A stretch of 64,000 nt of DNA from CBFHWY01 sp965659675. GTDB lineage: Bacteria > Bacteroidota > Bacteroidia > Flavobacteriales_G > Salibacteraceae. The notes beneath the pieces are model-generated. The model ran no database searches and had not been told where the DNA came from. It worked only from the letters and a program-made list of their open reading frames with translations. Both the position numbers and the translations under genes were made by a program. The DNA lies in assembly GCA_965659675.1 (NCBI GenBank), contig CBFHWY010000005.1, positions 4,033 through 68,032 of the forward strand, written 5' to 3'. Below are positions 7,231 through 15,732 of the stretch, in pieces; positions within the stretch are counted from its first letter, which is position 1, and the number at the start of each line of letters is the position of its first letter.

Positions 7231-10200
7231 ATGAAACGGATAATTACATTGTTTTCAGCTATTTACGCTTTTGCGGCAATGGCTCAGAATCAAGACACTA
7301 AATCAACGCGTATCCTTTATTACGAGAATGCGCACGAAGCACAGGTACTCACTGAGCCTGAATATCAATCTTTGATAGATCAGTCTAGCCCAATTAAAAA
7401 GAAAGCCAAGAATGGTTCTTCTTCTTTCGCGGCAGGTGGTGATACTATTCAGTATTACGACTTTAGTAGCGCCACGGTGTGGAACGCTCAAACTGGAGCG
7501 GCTGGTGGTTCAACTATTGGATGGCAAATTGGAAGCACCAATACGACCTGGTATACAAACATCTCTCCTTTCACTTCAACTTCGGGAGGAGACTACGCTG
7601 TTCTTGATCCCGGGAATCCGAACTCTGCCGGAGTGCAAGGTGTACCCAGATCATTTACGCTCACCTTGAACACAGCTGTATCTTGCGCTTCGCATCCAGC
7701 CGTGTATTTTTCATGGGAGCAAAGCATGGCTAGATTTACTGATACATGCTACGTAGACATCGCTACTTCCTTGAGTGGTCCATGGACAAATGTTTATGAC
7801 AACCTTGATCTACCGATCACTTCTGTTCAAAACGGAACAAATGTGAGTGATAATCCTGAGAAGGTTGTACTCAACATTTCTAGCTTAGCTGGATCCCAAG
7901 CCACTGTCTATGTAAGATTCCGATGGGTATCTCTCAACCAGGGTATTGCTAACGATGGAGTTGGTTATGGCTGGTATGTGGATGATGTGCTATTCTTTGA
8001 GGCTCCAGAGAATGCGATGGTCATGGAAGAAGCTTTCTTCCGCCCTTATTCGGACACTACTTATTTGCATTACAATAAGATGTACACCAAAATGCCAGCA
8101 CGTCAGGCAAATTCTGCTGACTTTCTGATCGGTGCTAAATATTCGAATGCTGGATCATCTGCTCAAACCAACGCTGGATTCAGAGCTGCGATCTCAGGAC
8201 CTGGAAACTTTACATATAGCAGTACATCAATTTTAACGAATCTCGGATTAAACGCAACGGATTCTGCATCACTGATCAATCCATTCTCATTCAATAATGG
8301 AACTGGGCTCTACACAGTAGACATACACGGGGTATCAGACTCTAATCTTGCTGATGTTCCTGGTGATACTATTCAATACAATATTGAGGTAACTGACTCT
8401 ACTTATGCTAGAGACTTAGACAATCCGAACCCTAATAGCTCGACTTACTGGACGGGTGGACAATCTGGCTTCCCAGACAAATGGGAAATGGGTCAACTTT
8501 TTGAGATCAACGAACTAGATACAATTGTAGGCGCTCAGATCTATTTGCCATCAAGTAATGCAACAGGTCCTAACCTGGCTTCTGTACACGTTAATGTGTA
8601 CAATCAAGGTGGTTACCTAAGAGATGCTGTGTTCTTACCAGCAACGGCACCGATCTTTACTTCTGATACTTTCGGTCTAAATGCCAATAATACTGGAAGA
8701 TGGATCACGGTTCCATTAAATAGAGTTCCAGGCACAGGTGTAGGAGATACGCTTGGAGAAGGGTTCTACGTGGTAGCCATTCAAGCTGACCAGTTCTTTG
8801 GAGCTGACACCGTTTACTTTGGTATTTCTGATGACGAAGCTTATTACAGCCACAACTTTATCCGAGTTGATGGTGCAAATACAAATGGCTTCCAACAATG
8901 GGGCGCAACAAGCAACTCATTCTTTATAAGAATGCTTACAAAACCATTCCAATGCCCGATCATGCAGGCAACTCCTGTTGAGGTAACTCAGGCAAACTGT
9001 GGTGCTTCTGACGGAGAGGTTAGAATTGATCCAACAAATGGTACTGCACCTTATACATACCAATGGGGTGCCAATGCAGGAAGTGTAACTACACAAACTG
9101 CTGGCAATCTGCCTGCTGGAACTTACTCTGTAACGGTTACTGATGCACAGAATTGTTTCGGTGTATTCCAGGTTCCATTGAGTAACGTAGGTGCTCCAGC
9201 GATCGTTTCTACCAATATTGGTGATGAGGATTGCTTCGGCGATGAGGATGGTTTTATCTCGATCTCTACCAGTGGAGGTGCAGGAACACTAACTTATACA
9301 TGGAAAGATGGTTTGGGTGCTACAATTGCATCTGGAGCAGGTCTTGATTCAATAGGCAGCCTGAAAGCAGGCGCTTATACAGTTGAGATCCTGGATCAAA
9401 GTCCAACGCCTTGTCTACAGTCTCGTAGCTTTACTGTTAGTGGACCTACATCAGGTATTGTTTTGGCATCAAGAATTCTTGGCCCGAACAACACTGGAGA
9501 TCCATTGAACTGTAACGGCGATTCAGATGGTGAGATTCGTCTTGCCTTCTTCGGAGGTTCACAGCCTTATAGCTACAGCTGGAGTGACGACCCTATGGCA
9601 AATAGCGAGACTAGAACAGGAATGTCTGCTGGAAATTATACCGTTACTGTAACTGACGCAAATGGATGTGAACTAACTGAAACTGTGAATTTCACAGAGC
9701 CAAGACTGCTCGAAGCCTTAGGTGTTCCTTCATCTACATACGGTGTGAAATACAGCACTGATAGAACAACTGCTGATATCATCGCTAATGTTCTTGGAGG
9801 TACTCAACCTTATAGCTTCACCTGGACTAGCCCAGACGGTAGTGTTGATAACACGGCACAAGCCAGACTCAATGGCGTGCAGCTTCAGGGTACTTATAAG
9901 ATTGATGTTGTGGACGACAGAGGATGTACTGGTTCAGGAACCTTCGTTGTTGGAGAAAGAGTTGGTTTTGGTGAGAACCTCGCTAACCTGGGAACGATCA
10001 ACGTATTCCCTAATCCAAACAATGGTACTTTCAGTCTGAAGTTCACAAACGTTGGAAATACAGATTATGAAGTTAGCATCAAGAACCTACTTGGTCAAAC
10101 AGTATTTGCTGAGCAAGTGTCTGTGAAAGGTTCACTGGAAAAGAACTACGACCTAAGTGCTGACGGAAAAGGAATCTACTTCATTACGATCTCCAATGGA

Positions 10201-10236
10201 GCAAATGAAGAAACGCAACGCGTGGTTGTAAAATAA
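7231..10236 (+). CDS. Secreted SprB-repeat protein with T9SS type A C-terminal domain
   Basis: A 1001-residue extracellular protein. It has a signal peptide (MKRIITLFSAIYAFAAMAQ) and an N-terminal beta-sandwich region at about 70-265 that looks like a MAM or choice-of-anchor domain (YYDFSSATVWNAQTG ... GYGWYVDDVLFF). A middle beta-rich region (about 270-575) is followed by four SprB-like repeats at about 585-910, with TQANCGASDGEVRIDPTNG, EDCFGDEDGFISIST and LNCNGDSDGEIRLAFFGG. The last 80 residues (NVFPNPNNGTFSLKF ... GIYFITI) form a type A T9SS sorting domain that is normally removed on export. Its likely role is adhesion or surface-layer function; the ligand is unknown. It is monocistronic, with its own promoter box and a strong terminator. 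Confidence 0.9.
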   Translation: MKRIITLFSAIYAFAAMAQNQDTKSTRILYYENAHEAQVLTEPEYQSLIDQSSPIKKKAKNGSSSFAAGGDTIQYYDFSSATVWNAQTGAAGGSTIGWQIGSTNTTWYTNISPFTSTSGGDYAVLDPGNPNSAGVQGVPRSFTLTLNTAVSCASHPAVYFSWEQSMARFTDTCYVDIATSLSGPWTNVYDNLDLPITSVQNGTNVSDNPEKVVLNISSLAGSQATVYVRFRWVSLNQGIANDGVGYGWYVDDVLFFEAPENAMVMEEAFFRPYSDTTYLHYNKMYTKMPARQANSADFLIGAKYSNAGSSAQTNAGFRAAISGPGNFTYSSTSILTNLGLNATDSASLINPFSFNNGTGLYTVDIHGVSDSNLADVPGDTIQYNIEVTDSTYARDLDNPNPNSSTYWTGGQSGFPDKWEMGQLFEINELDTIVGAQIYLPSSNATGPNLASVHVNVYNQGGYLRDAVFLPATAPIFTSDTFGLNANNTGRWITVPLNRVPGTGVGDTLGEGFYVVAIQADQFFGADTVYFGISDDEAYYSHNFIRVDGANTNGFQQWGATSNSFFIRMLTKPFQCPIMQATPVEVTQANCGASDGEVRIDPTNGTAPYTYQWGANAGSVTTQTAGNLPAGTYSVTVTDAQNCFGVFQVPLSNVGAPAIVSTNIGDEDCFGDEDGFISISTSGGAGTLTYTWKDGLGATIASGAGLDSIGSLKAGAYTVEILDQSPTPCLQSRSFTVSGPTSGIVLASRILGPNNTGDPLNCNGDSDGEIRLAFFGGSQPYSYSWSDDPMANSETRTGMSAGNYTVTVTDANGCELTETVNFTEPRLLEALGVPSSTYGVKYSTDRTTADIIANVLGGTQPYSFTWTSPDGSVDNTAQARLNGVQLQGTYKIDVVDDRGCTGSGTFVVGERVGFGENLANLGTINVFPNPNNGTFSLKFTNVGNTDYEVSIKNLLGQTVFAEQVSVKGSLEKNYDLSADGKGIYFITISNGANEETQRVVVK

Positions 10237-10260
10237 GAATACAGGTTATCCTGTTAAGGA

Positions 10261-10289
10261 AAGGGAATCCGAAAGGGTTCCCTTTTTTT
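10261..10289 (+). terminator. Intrinsic terminator after the SprB-repeat protein gene
   Basis: Ten-base arms (10261-10270 and 10275-10284, one G-U pair) close a GAAA tetraloop and run into seven T residues. The stem begins 24 bases past the stop codon. The A-rich other side means it might also act on the convergent mlaF-type gene, though that gene's stop codon lies at its edge. Confidence 0.85.
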
Positions 10290-11037
10290 ATTTCTGCTTG
10301 AAAGCCCGCATGTAACTGGAGGCGTAAACGAAGTCAACTACTTCTGGATTCTCGGTTTGAACGATCTCATCTTTGTTGCCACTCCACCATAACTTTCCCT
10401 TGTGAAGAAAGATAATGCTGTCGCCAATTTCCATCACAGAGTTCATATCATGGGTAATGACGATGGTTGTGATATCCAGCTCCACGGTGATCTCATGAAT
10501 AAGGTTATCAATGAGAATTGAAGTTTGTGGATCGAGGCCGGAGTTTGGCTCATCGCAAAAAAGATACCTGGGACTCATCGCAATTGACCTCGCAATGCCC
10601 ACTCGTTTTTTCATCCCACCACTCAATTCAGAAGGTAGCAGGTTATTGATTCCGGGCATATTCACTCTATCAAGACAATAATCAACTCTCTTTTTGGTTT
10701 CTCCCGGAGTCATCTTGGCGAACATGGTTATTGGAAACTTGATGTTATCTTCTACGGTCATCGAATCGAAAAGAGCACTTCCCTGAAAAAGGAATCCGAT
10801 CTCTTTGCGGATGTTCTTTCGGCTCTTATTATCCATTTTGATGAAGTTTCTTTCATCAAAAAGCACCTCACCCTCATTTGGTTCATGTAGACCGACGATA
10901 CATTTACAAAGGGTAGTTTTTCCACTTCCCGAAGCTCCGATGATCAGGTTCGTTTTTCCACGTTCAAAGACCGATGAAATGTCTTCTAAAACCACATTAT
11001 CCCCGAAACTCTTCCTTATGTTCTTTACTTCGATCAA
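10288..11037 (-). CDS. mlaF: ABC transporter ATPase, MlaF type (lipid asymmetry)
   Basis: A 249-residue ATPase of the Mla/MCE phospholipid-transport family, which moves glycerophospholipids between inner and outer membrane. Walker A is GASGSGKT (34-41), the signature is ELSGGMKKRVGIARS and the Walker B is YLFCDEPNSGLDP. The NSGLDP variant after Walker B and GMKKR in the signature are typical of MlaF. It overlaps the MlaE-type permease gene by 4 bases (11034-11037), a translationally coupled pair. No MCE-domain (MlaD) gene follows, so that part must be elsewhere. Identification of the family is strong; the direction of lipid movement cannot be inferred. Confidence 0.92.
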   Translation of the reverse strand: MIEVKNIRKSFGDNVVLEDISSVFERGKTNLIIGASGSGKTTLCKCIVGLHEPNEGEVLFDERNFIKMDNKSRKNIRKEIGFLFQGSALFDSMTVEDNIKFPITMFAKMTPGETKKRVDYCLDRVNMPGINNLLPSELSGGMKKRVGIARSIAMSPRYLFCDEPNSGLDPQTSILIDNLIHEITVELDITTIVITHDMNSVMEIGDSIIFLHKGKLWWSGNKDEIVQTENPEVVDFVYASSYMRAFKQK

Positions 11038-11774
11038 ATCAGGAGCAATTGTGTGATAATATAATTCACAATGAGAATCATTATGCTACTATAGACCACT
11101 GCGCGCGTACTGGCCGCCCCAACCTCAAGGGCTCCTCCAGTGGCATAATACCCATGATAGGATGATACCGAAGTAATGATTGCGGCAAAGAACACAGTTT
11201 TTAGCAGCGCGTAAAAGACATGAAAGGGCTTAAAATCATAGTTGATTCCATATATATATTCATTGACAGCAGTAATGCCCGTGATCGCACAGATCACATA
11301 TCCTGCAAAGATTCCAAGAAACATGCTGATCACGACCAGGAATGGGAATATGAACATAGAAGAAGTGATCTTTGGAAGGATCAGGTATCCAGCCGAATTG
11401 ATTCCCATGATCTCAAGCGCGTCAATCTGTTCGGTCACTCGCATCGTTCCTAATTCTGAGGCGATATTGGACCCTACTTTTCCAGCGAGGATCAATGCAA
11501 TGATGGTAGGAGCAAATTCCAAAATAACCGATTGCCGGGTAGTATAGCCTACTGTATAAGCTGGAATCCATGCGGATTCGATCTGAGCTGCAGTTTGAAT
11601 CGTGATCACCGCACCCATAAATGCCGAGATTATGGAAATGATCCCTAGGGACCCTATTCCAAGTTTGACCATTTCATCAATGATGAGCTTCCAATAGATC
11701 TTATGACGCTCGGGTTTTCCGAATACCTTCTTTAGCATCAGAAAATAGCGTCCAATATGATATAAGGTTCGCAT
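11034..11774 (-). CDS. mlaE: MlaE-type ABC transporter permease
   Basis: A 246-residue inner-membrane permease of the MlaE family with about five hydrophobic segments. It shows the family pattern FGxxxxxxxxxxR-like start, AQIESAWIPAYTVGYTTRQSV, and the conserved FAPTIIALILAGKVGSNIASELGTMRVTEQIDALEIMG coupling region that contacts MlaF. The gene overlaps mlaF by 4 bases. A TAACTTTG box lies 7 bases upstream of its ATG, which suggests an almost leaderless transcript. It is divergent from the small lipoprotein gene at 11858. Confidence 0.92.
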   Translation of the reverse strand: MRTLYHIGRYFLMLKKVFGKPERHKIYWKLIIDEMVKLGIGSLGIISIISAFMGAVITIQTAAQIESAWIPAYTVGYTTRQSVILEFAPTIIALILAGKVGSNIASELGTMRVTEQIDALEIMGINSAGYLILPKITSSMFIFPFLVVISMFLGIFAGYVICAITGITAVNEYIYGINYDFKPFHVFYALLKTVFFAAIITSVSSYHGYYATGGALEVGAASTRAVVYSSIMILIVNYIITQLLLI

Positions 11775-11781
11775 TAAGGAT

Positions 11782-11789
11782 CAAAGTTA
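11782..11789 (-). promoter_or_regulatory. Putative -7 box for mlaE-mlaF, close to the start codon
   Basis: Minus strand TAACTTTG, 7 bases before the ATG at 11774. It fits TAnnTTTG; no TTG was seen at -33. Confidence 0.4.
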
Positions 11790-11857
11790 CATAAGCCTAA
11801 TTAGTATCTTCGTTCACTATAATATCAGTTATACACACTGAAACTTCAATATCCGCA

Positions 11858-12013
11858 ATGAATAAAGGTTCTCTGTTGAGCAAGTTGCTTCTATTGTTAC
11901 TCGTGATCGGTCTTAGTGCCTGTTCGGTATTAAAAAGGTCTGAACCCTGTCCTTGTCCAGGAGGACACGGCTCCCTTGATAAAAACCCAGCTGAACACTC
12001 CGAAAGAGCGTGA
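11858..12013 (+). CDS. Small lipoprotein, 51 residues
   Basis: A short reading frame with all the marks of a lipoprotein. It has a positively charged start (MNKGSLLSK), a leucine-rich core and a lipobox LSAC with the cysteine at residue 22. The remaining 29 residues are hydrophilic and contain a Cys-Pro-rich motif, CPCPGGHG. Its TGA stop overlaps the GTG start of the SprT-like gene (GTGA, 12010-12013), so the two are probably translationally coupled. No family was recognised and the function is unknown. It falls below common ORF length cutoffs, so it may be missed in standard annotation. Confidence 0.7.
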   Translation: MNKGSLLSKLLLLLLVIGLSACSVLKRSEPCPCPGGHGSLDKNPAEHSERA

Positions 12014-12621
12014 ATTCGAAGCGACAAATACTCTCTAAGTATATGACTTCGGAAGCAGTTGACCTTTTTCTGGAGTACCAAAAGTCTACCACATTCGATT
12101 TCAGGATCACCAAACCCAGAAATAGTAAGCACGGTGATTTTAAATATGAATTAAAGGGAAATAAAGCTCCAATGATCTCTGTGAATGGCAACTTAAACAA
12201 GTACGCCTTTCTTTTCACCTTCTTACATGAATACGCTCATTTACTCACCGTTAGAAATCATGGAAAGCAAGTTCAGGCTCATGGAAAAGAATGGAAAGAA
12301 TGTTTCCGGTCACTTTTAAGAGATTCGCTCGAAAAAAATCTTTTTCCAGAAGACATTAGTACTGCCATTGTTGCTGAACTGAGCAAACTCAAATCGACCA
12401 CTATGGGCAATAAGCAAATATTCAAAGCTTTGAGTCGTTATGATGAGGGAGTGGACACTAAGATCTATGTGGAAGATCTTACACCTGGAACCAGGTTTCG
12501 CCTGGGAGAACGTACTTTTGTGATCGAAAAAAAAAGAAGGAGCCGCTATTTGTGCACTGAAGTGAAATCTGGAAAACAGTACCTCGTACAAGGAGTTAGC
12601 CCTGTAGAATTAGTCTCATGA
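12010..12621 (+). CDS. SprT-like zinc metalloprotein
   Basis: A 203-residue cytoplasmic protein with a SprT-like zincin domain. HEYAH at 73-77 supplies two zinc ligands and the catalytic Glu, and the third His is in AHGKEWKE (91). The domain is followed by a basic C-terminal part ending in a small beta-rich segment. In eukaryotes the related Spartan protease degrades DNA-protein crosslinks; the bacterial role is not settled. The GTG start at 12010 overlaps the stop of the small lipoprotein gene, and the end overlaps the manC start by 4 bases (ATGA at 12618-12621). It shares a transcript with GDP-mannose synthesis, for no evident functional reason. Confidence 0.85.
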   Translation: MNSKRQILSKYMTSEAVDLFLEYQKSTTFDFRITKPRNSKHGDFKYELKGNKAPMISVNGNLNKYAFLFTFLHEYAHLLTVRNHGKQVQAHGKEWKECFRSLLRDSLEKNLFPEDISTAIVAELSKLKSTTMGNKQIFKALSRYDEGVDTKIYVEDLTPGTRFRLGERTFVIEKKRRSRYLCTEVKSGKQYLVQGVSPVELVS

Positions 12622-13682
12622 AAAAGGAAAACCTATACCTCATCATCATGGCTGGCGGAATCGGAAGCCGCTTTTGGCCCATGAGTACCTCTGTCAAACC
12701 CAAGCAATTTCAGGATTTTCTGGGGGCCGGTGAGAGCCTGATCCAAATGACATACAAGCGCTATAGGGATATTTGTCCAGCAGAAAATATCCTCGTGGTC
12801 ACAAATCAGGCTTATAAAGCCATCACTCAAGAACAGCTTCCTGAACTTCCAGAGGCAAATATCATAGCAGAGCCTTTTCGCAGAAACACCGCTCCCTGCA
12901 TTGCCCTTGCGAGTATTCGGATACAGCATCTCAATAAGGATGCAACTGTGATCGTTAGTCCGGCCGATCATCTCATCCTCGATCAAAAGAACTTTGACCA
13001 TGCGATCAATGAAGCGATCAACACGGCAAACGAGGCTTCGAGTCTGGTCACCATTGGAATCAAACCAAGTAGACCAGACACTGGATACGGATACATTCAT
13101 TTTGCGGATGGGCAAAACAGTACAAGAGAGGTGATCTCCTTTACTGAAAAACCTGTAAAGGAAAAAGCAGAGGCATTTTTGAAGTCAGGAGACTATTATT
13201 GGAACTCGGGTATGTTCATTTGGAAGAACACAAGCATCATGAAAGCCTTCGAGCTTTTTCTTCCAAACCTACTCCAGACCCTTGAGCCAGCTGCTGATTC
13301 GATCATAAATAATGATGATGAGGGTATTGCTCAGGTTTTCGAACATTGTGAGGACATCAGTATCGACTACGGAGTGATGGAAAAGTCTGATGATGTCAGG
13401 CTTGTTCTTGGTGAATTTAGCTGGACAGATCTGGGGACCTGGGGATCAGTTTATGAGCAGCTCGAAAAAGACCAAGACAGGAACGCCTCTTTAGGGAAAT
13501 CTGTGTCGATCTTTGGTGCAAGCGAGGGCAATCTCATCGTAAACGAACAGGAGCAAAAGAAACTTGCTGTACTTGGGATCAAAGATCTGATCGTGGTCAA
13601 CACAAAAGATGCCCTTCTCGTGTGCACAAAAGATTCAGAGCAGGGAATTCGTGAGATCGTAAAAAGCCTTCCTAAGGACTAG
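12618..13682 (+). CDS. manC: Mannose-1-phosphate guanylyltransferase
   Basis: Makes GDP-mannose from mannose-1-phosphate and GTP for surface polysaccharide. The 354-residue protein has the nucleotidyltransferase signature MAGGIGSRFWPMSTSVKPKQ at about 12-31, PADHLI around the metal site and FTEKP near 175. It lacks the C-terminal phosphomannose isomerase domain of bifunctional ManC/AlgA proteins (about 470 residues), so it is monofunctional. It starts in a 4-base overlap with the SprT-like gene and ends in a 4-base convergent overlap with fumC. Confidence 0.95.
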   Translation: MKKENLYLIIMAGGIGSRFWPMSTSVKPKQFQDFLGAGESLIQMTYKRYRDICPAENILVVTNQAYKAITQEQLPELPEANIIAEPFRRNTAPCIALASIRIQHLNKDATVIVSPADHLILDQKNFDHAINEAINTANEASSLVTIGIKPSRPDTGYGYIHFADGQNSTREVISFTEKPVKEKAEAFLKSGDYYWNSGMFIWKNTSIMKAFELFLPNLLQTLEPAADSIINNDDEGIAQVFEHCEDISIDYGVMEKSDDVRLVLGEFSWTDLGTWGSVYEQLEKDQDRNASLGKSVSIFGASEGNLIVNEQEQKKLAVLGIKDLIVVNTKDALLVCTKDSEQGIREIVKSLPKD

Positions 13683-15076
13683 TCAAGCGAGCCTGTCATC
13701 TTCATTGGGTCTACCCATTCATCGAACTCCTCAGCGCTAAGGAAGCCGAGATTCACCGCTTCTTCCTTGAGTGTAGTTCCATTCTCATGAGCTGTTTTCG
13801 CAATTTTGGCCGCCTTTTCATAACCGATATGTGTGTTCAGGGCCGTTACCAGCATGAGTGAATTATCCAGATTCTTTTTGAGGTTTGGATAATTAGGCTC
13901 AATACCCACGGCACAATTTTCATTAAATGACTGACAAGCGTCACCAATTAAACGGGCAGAAGTAAGGAAATTAAAAGCCAATACGGGTTTAAACACATTC
14001 AACTCATAATGCCCTTGTGTTCCTCCAACGGTAATTGCCACGTCATTTCCCATCACTTGGGCACATACCATGGTCATGGCTTCTGACTGAGTTGGATTGA
14101 CCTTTCCAGGCATGATGGAGGATCCGGGCTCATTTGCCGGTATGATGATCTCACCGATTCCCGAACGCGGGCCGCTAGCGAGCAGTCTAATATCATTCGC
14201 GATCTTATTAAGAGATACTGCGAGCTGTTTTAAAGCCCCATGACTCTCAACGATCGCATCGTGCGCAGCAAGAGCCTCAAACTTGTTCTCTGCTGAAACA
14301 AAAGGCAAACCAGTGAATTCGGCGATCTTTTTCGCAACCAGGTCTGAATAACCTTTAGGGGTATTGATCCCTGTACCTACGGCCGTTCCTCCCAGTGCGA
14401 TCTCAGAAAGGTGCGCCAGTGTATTCTTTAAGGCTTTTAAACCGTGCTCAAGCTGAGAGACATAACCTGAGAACTCTTGACCCAGTGTAAGTGGTGTAGC
14501 ATCCATGAGGTGCGTTCGTCCGATCTTGACAACTTCTTTAAAAGCCTCTGATTTTTTCTGAAGCGTTTCTTTAAGTGCTTCAACCCCAGGTATTGTGGTC
14601 TCCACCAACATCTTATAGCACGCAACATGCATTGCCGTTGGAAAAGTATCATTAGAGCTTTGGGACTTATTTACATCGTCATTCGGATGTATGATCTTCT
14701 CATCATCTTCCAGCGATCCACCATTCAAGACGTGAGCGCGATTAGCGATCACCTCGTTTGTGTTCATATTCGACTGTGTTCCTGAGCCTGTTTGCCAAAC
14801 AACCAATGGGAACTGGTCGTCGTGAATCCCTTGCAGAATCTCGTCGCAAGCCTTAGATATCAAATCTTTTTTGTGCTCTTCAAGTGCTCCAAGCTCACAG
14901 TTCGTATGAGCTGCAGCCTTTTTTAGATAGGCAAATGCATGAATGATCTCTTTGGGCATGCTCGCAGGGTCACCTATTTTGAAGTTGTTCCGCGATCGTT
15001 CAGTTTGTGCTGCCCAATATTTGTCTGCAGGGACCTTTACCTCCCCCATTGTATCATGCTCTGTTCTAAATTCCAT
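13679..15076 (-). CDS. fumC: Fumarate hydratase class II
   Basis: Interconverts fumarate and malate in the TCA cycle. It is 465 residues, the usual length, and iron-independent. Conserved features are GSGTQSNMNTNEV near 98-110, the SSNDTFPTAMH region, the GRTHLMDATPLTLGQE segment and the superfamily signature GSSIMPGKVNPTQSEA near 318. It is monocistronic and convergent with manC (4-base overlap). Upstream on the minus strand the near-consensus TAATATTG could be a promoter box. Confidence 0.97.
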   Translation of the reverse strand: MEFRTEHDTMGEVKVPADKYWAAQTERSRNNFKIGDPASMPKEIIHAFAYLKKAAAHTNCELGALEEHKKDLISKACDEILQGIHDDQFPLVVWQTGSGTQSNMNTNEVIANRAHVLNGGSLEDDEKIIHPNDDVNKSQSSNDTFPTAMHVACYKMLVETTIPGVEALKETLQKKSEAFKEVVKIGRTHLMDATPLTLGQEFSGYVSQLEHGLKALKNTLAHLSEIALGGTAVGTGINTPKGYSDLVAKKIAEFTGLPFVSAENKFEALAAHDAIVESHGALKQLAVSLNKIANDIRLLASGPRSGIGEIIIPANEPGSSIMPGKVNPTQSEAMTMVCAQVMGNDVAITVGGTQGHYELNVFKPVLAFNFLTSARLIGDACQSFNENCAVGIEPNYPNLKKNLDNSLMLVTALNTHIGYEKAAKIAKTAHENGTTLKEEAVNLGFLSAEEFDEWVDPMKMTGSLD

Positions 15077-15131
15077 TTTTTGCGTTTTGGTTCTGCAATA
15101 TTATTTAATTTAGCGCCCTAAAGTAGTCAGT

Positions 15132-15311
15132 ATGGAAACCATTGGTGTCTTATTCTTTCTTTTCATTTTCGGAATGGCTTTCTGGATCCTTATTTTCCTG
15201 AGCCTGTTCATCGGCGCCTGGTTAAGTCTACTTGGTCTGGAAAGGATCAGCCCTTCAATCGTAGAGAACCTCCTTGGCAATAAAAAGGAGTCCGAAGAGC
15301 AAGAATCCTGA
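15132..15311 (+). CDS. Small membrane protein, 59 residues
   Basis: A 59-residue frame beginning METIGVLFFLFIFG with one long or two closely spaced hydrophobic segments (about 5-34). A short charged tail (LERISPSIVENLLG, then KKESEEQES) follows. It stops 1 base before the convergent ArsC-family gene. Its start lies 55 bases from the divergent fumC start, and a near-consensus TAATTTAG lies upstream. No family was recognised. It is short enough to be missed by standard gene calling. The hydrophobic-then-charged layout and the tight fit between neighbours favour a real gene. Confidence 0.6.
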   Translation: METIGVLFFLFIFGMAFWILIFLSLFIGAWLSLLGLERISPSIVENLLGNKKESEEQES

Positions 15312-15312
15312 T

Positions 15313-15663
15313 CTAAAGGATTTTATCTATTTCATTGTAAGGTCGTGCTATCACGGCCTTTTTTGTTTCCAAATTCACCACAACAGGCCGTTCAATCAGC
15401 TTTGGGTGATCGACCATGAAGTTGATCAAATCATCCTCTGATAGTCCTTTTCCTTTAACACCAGCCTTATAATCTGCTTCTTTTTTTCTGCAAAGCTCGT
15501 CGGCTGAAAGCCTCAAATAGCTTAGTATTTGCTTAAGCTCGCCAGGCTCAATCCTCTCTTTTAAGTATTCTCGGACCTCCAGGTTTTCAGACTTAGTCTT
15601 CAGGTAATCCAGGCCTTCTCGACTTTTTCTACATCTCGGATTATGGTATATTCTGTACTTCAT
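15313..15663 (-). CDS. ArsC/Spx-family thioredoxin-fold protein
   Basis: A 116-residue protein of the arsenate reductase (ArsC)/Spx/YffB family. It starts MKYRIYHNPRCRKSREGLDYL, with the active-site cysteine at residue 11 in the HNPRC context, and has the conserved LIERPVVV near 90-97. Classical ArsC uses Cys12 and three arginines to reduce arsenate. Here the residues after Cys are RKS rather than GTS, and no ars genes are nearby, so reduction of arsenate is uncertain. A general redox role is equally likely. A TAACTTTG promoter box lies 5 bases before the ATG. Confidence 0.85.
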   Translation of the reverse strand: MKYRIYHNPRCRKSREGLDYLKTKSENLEVREYLKERIEPGELKQILSYLRLSADELCRKKEADYKAGVKGKGLSEDDLINFMVDHPKLIERPVVVNLETKKAVIARPYNEIDKIL

Positions 15664-15668
15664 GGCAA

Positions 15669-15676
15669 CAAAGTTA
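15669..15676 (-). promoter_or_regulatory. Putative -7 box for the ArsC-family gene
   Basis: Minus strand TAACTTTG, 5 bases upstream of the ATG at 15663. A TTC lies at a 19-base spacing where TTG would be expected. It is adjacent to the divergent box at 15689. Confidence 0.45.
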
Positions 15677-15688
15677 GGCTCATATTCG

Positions 15689-15696
15689 TATCTTTG
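15689..15696 (+). promoter_or_regulatory. Putative -7 box for the lectin-domain adhesin gene
   Basis: TATCTTTG fits TAnnTTTG and lies 36 bases before the chosen ATG at 15733. It is back-to-back with the ArsC promoter box, 12 bases away. Confidence 0.45.
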
Positions 15697-15732
15697 AAGG
15701 TTTAGAACAAGCCAAGCTTGCTTTCTTCATTT

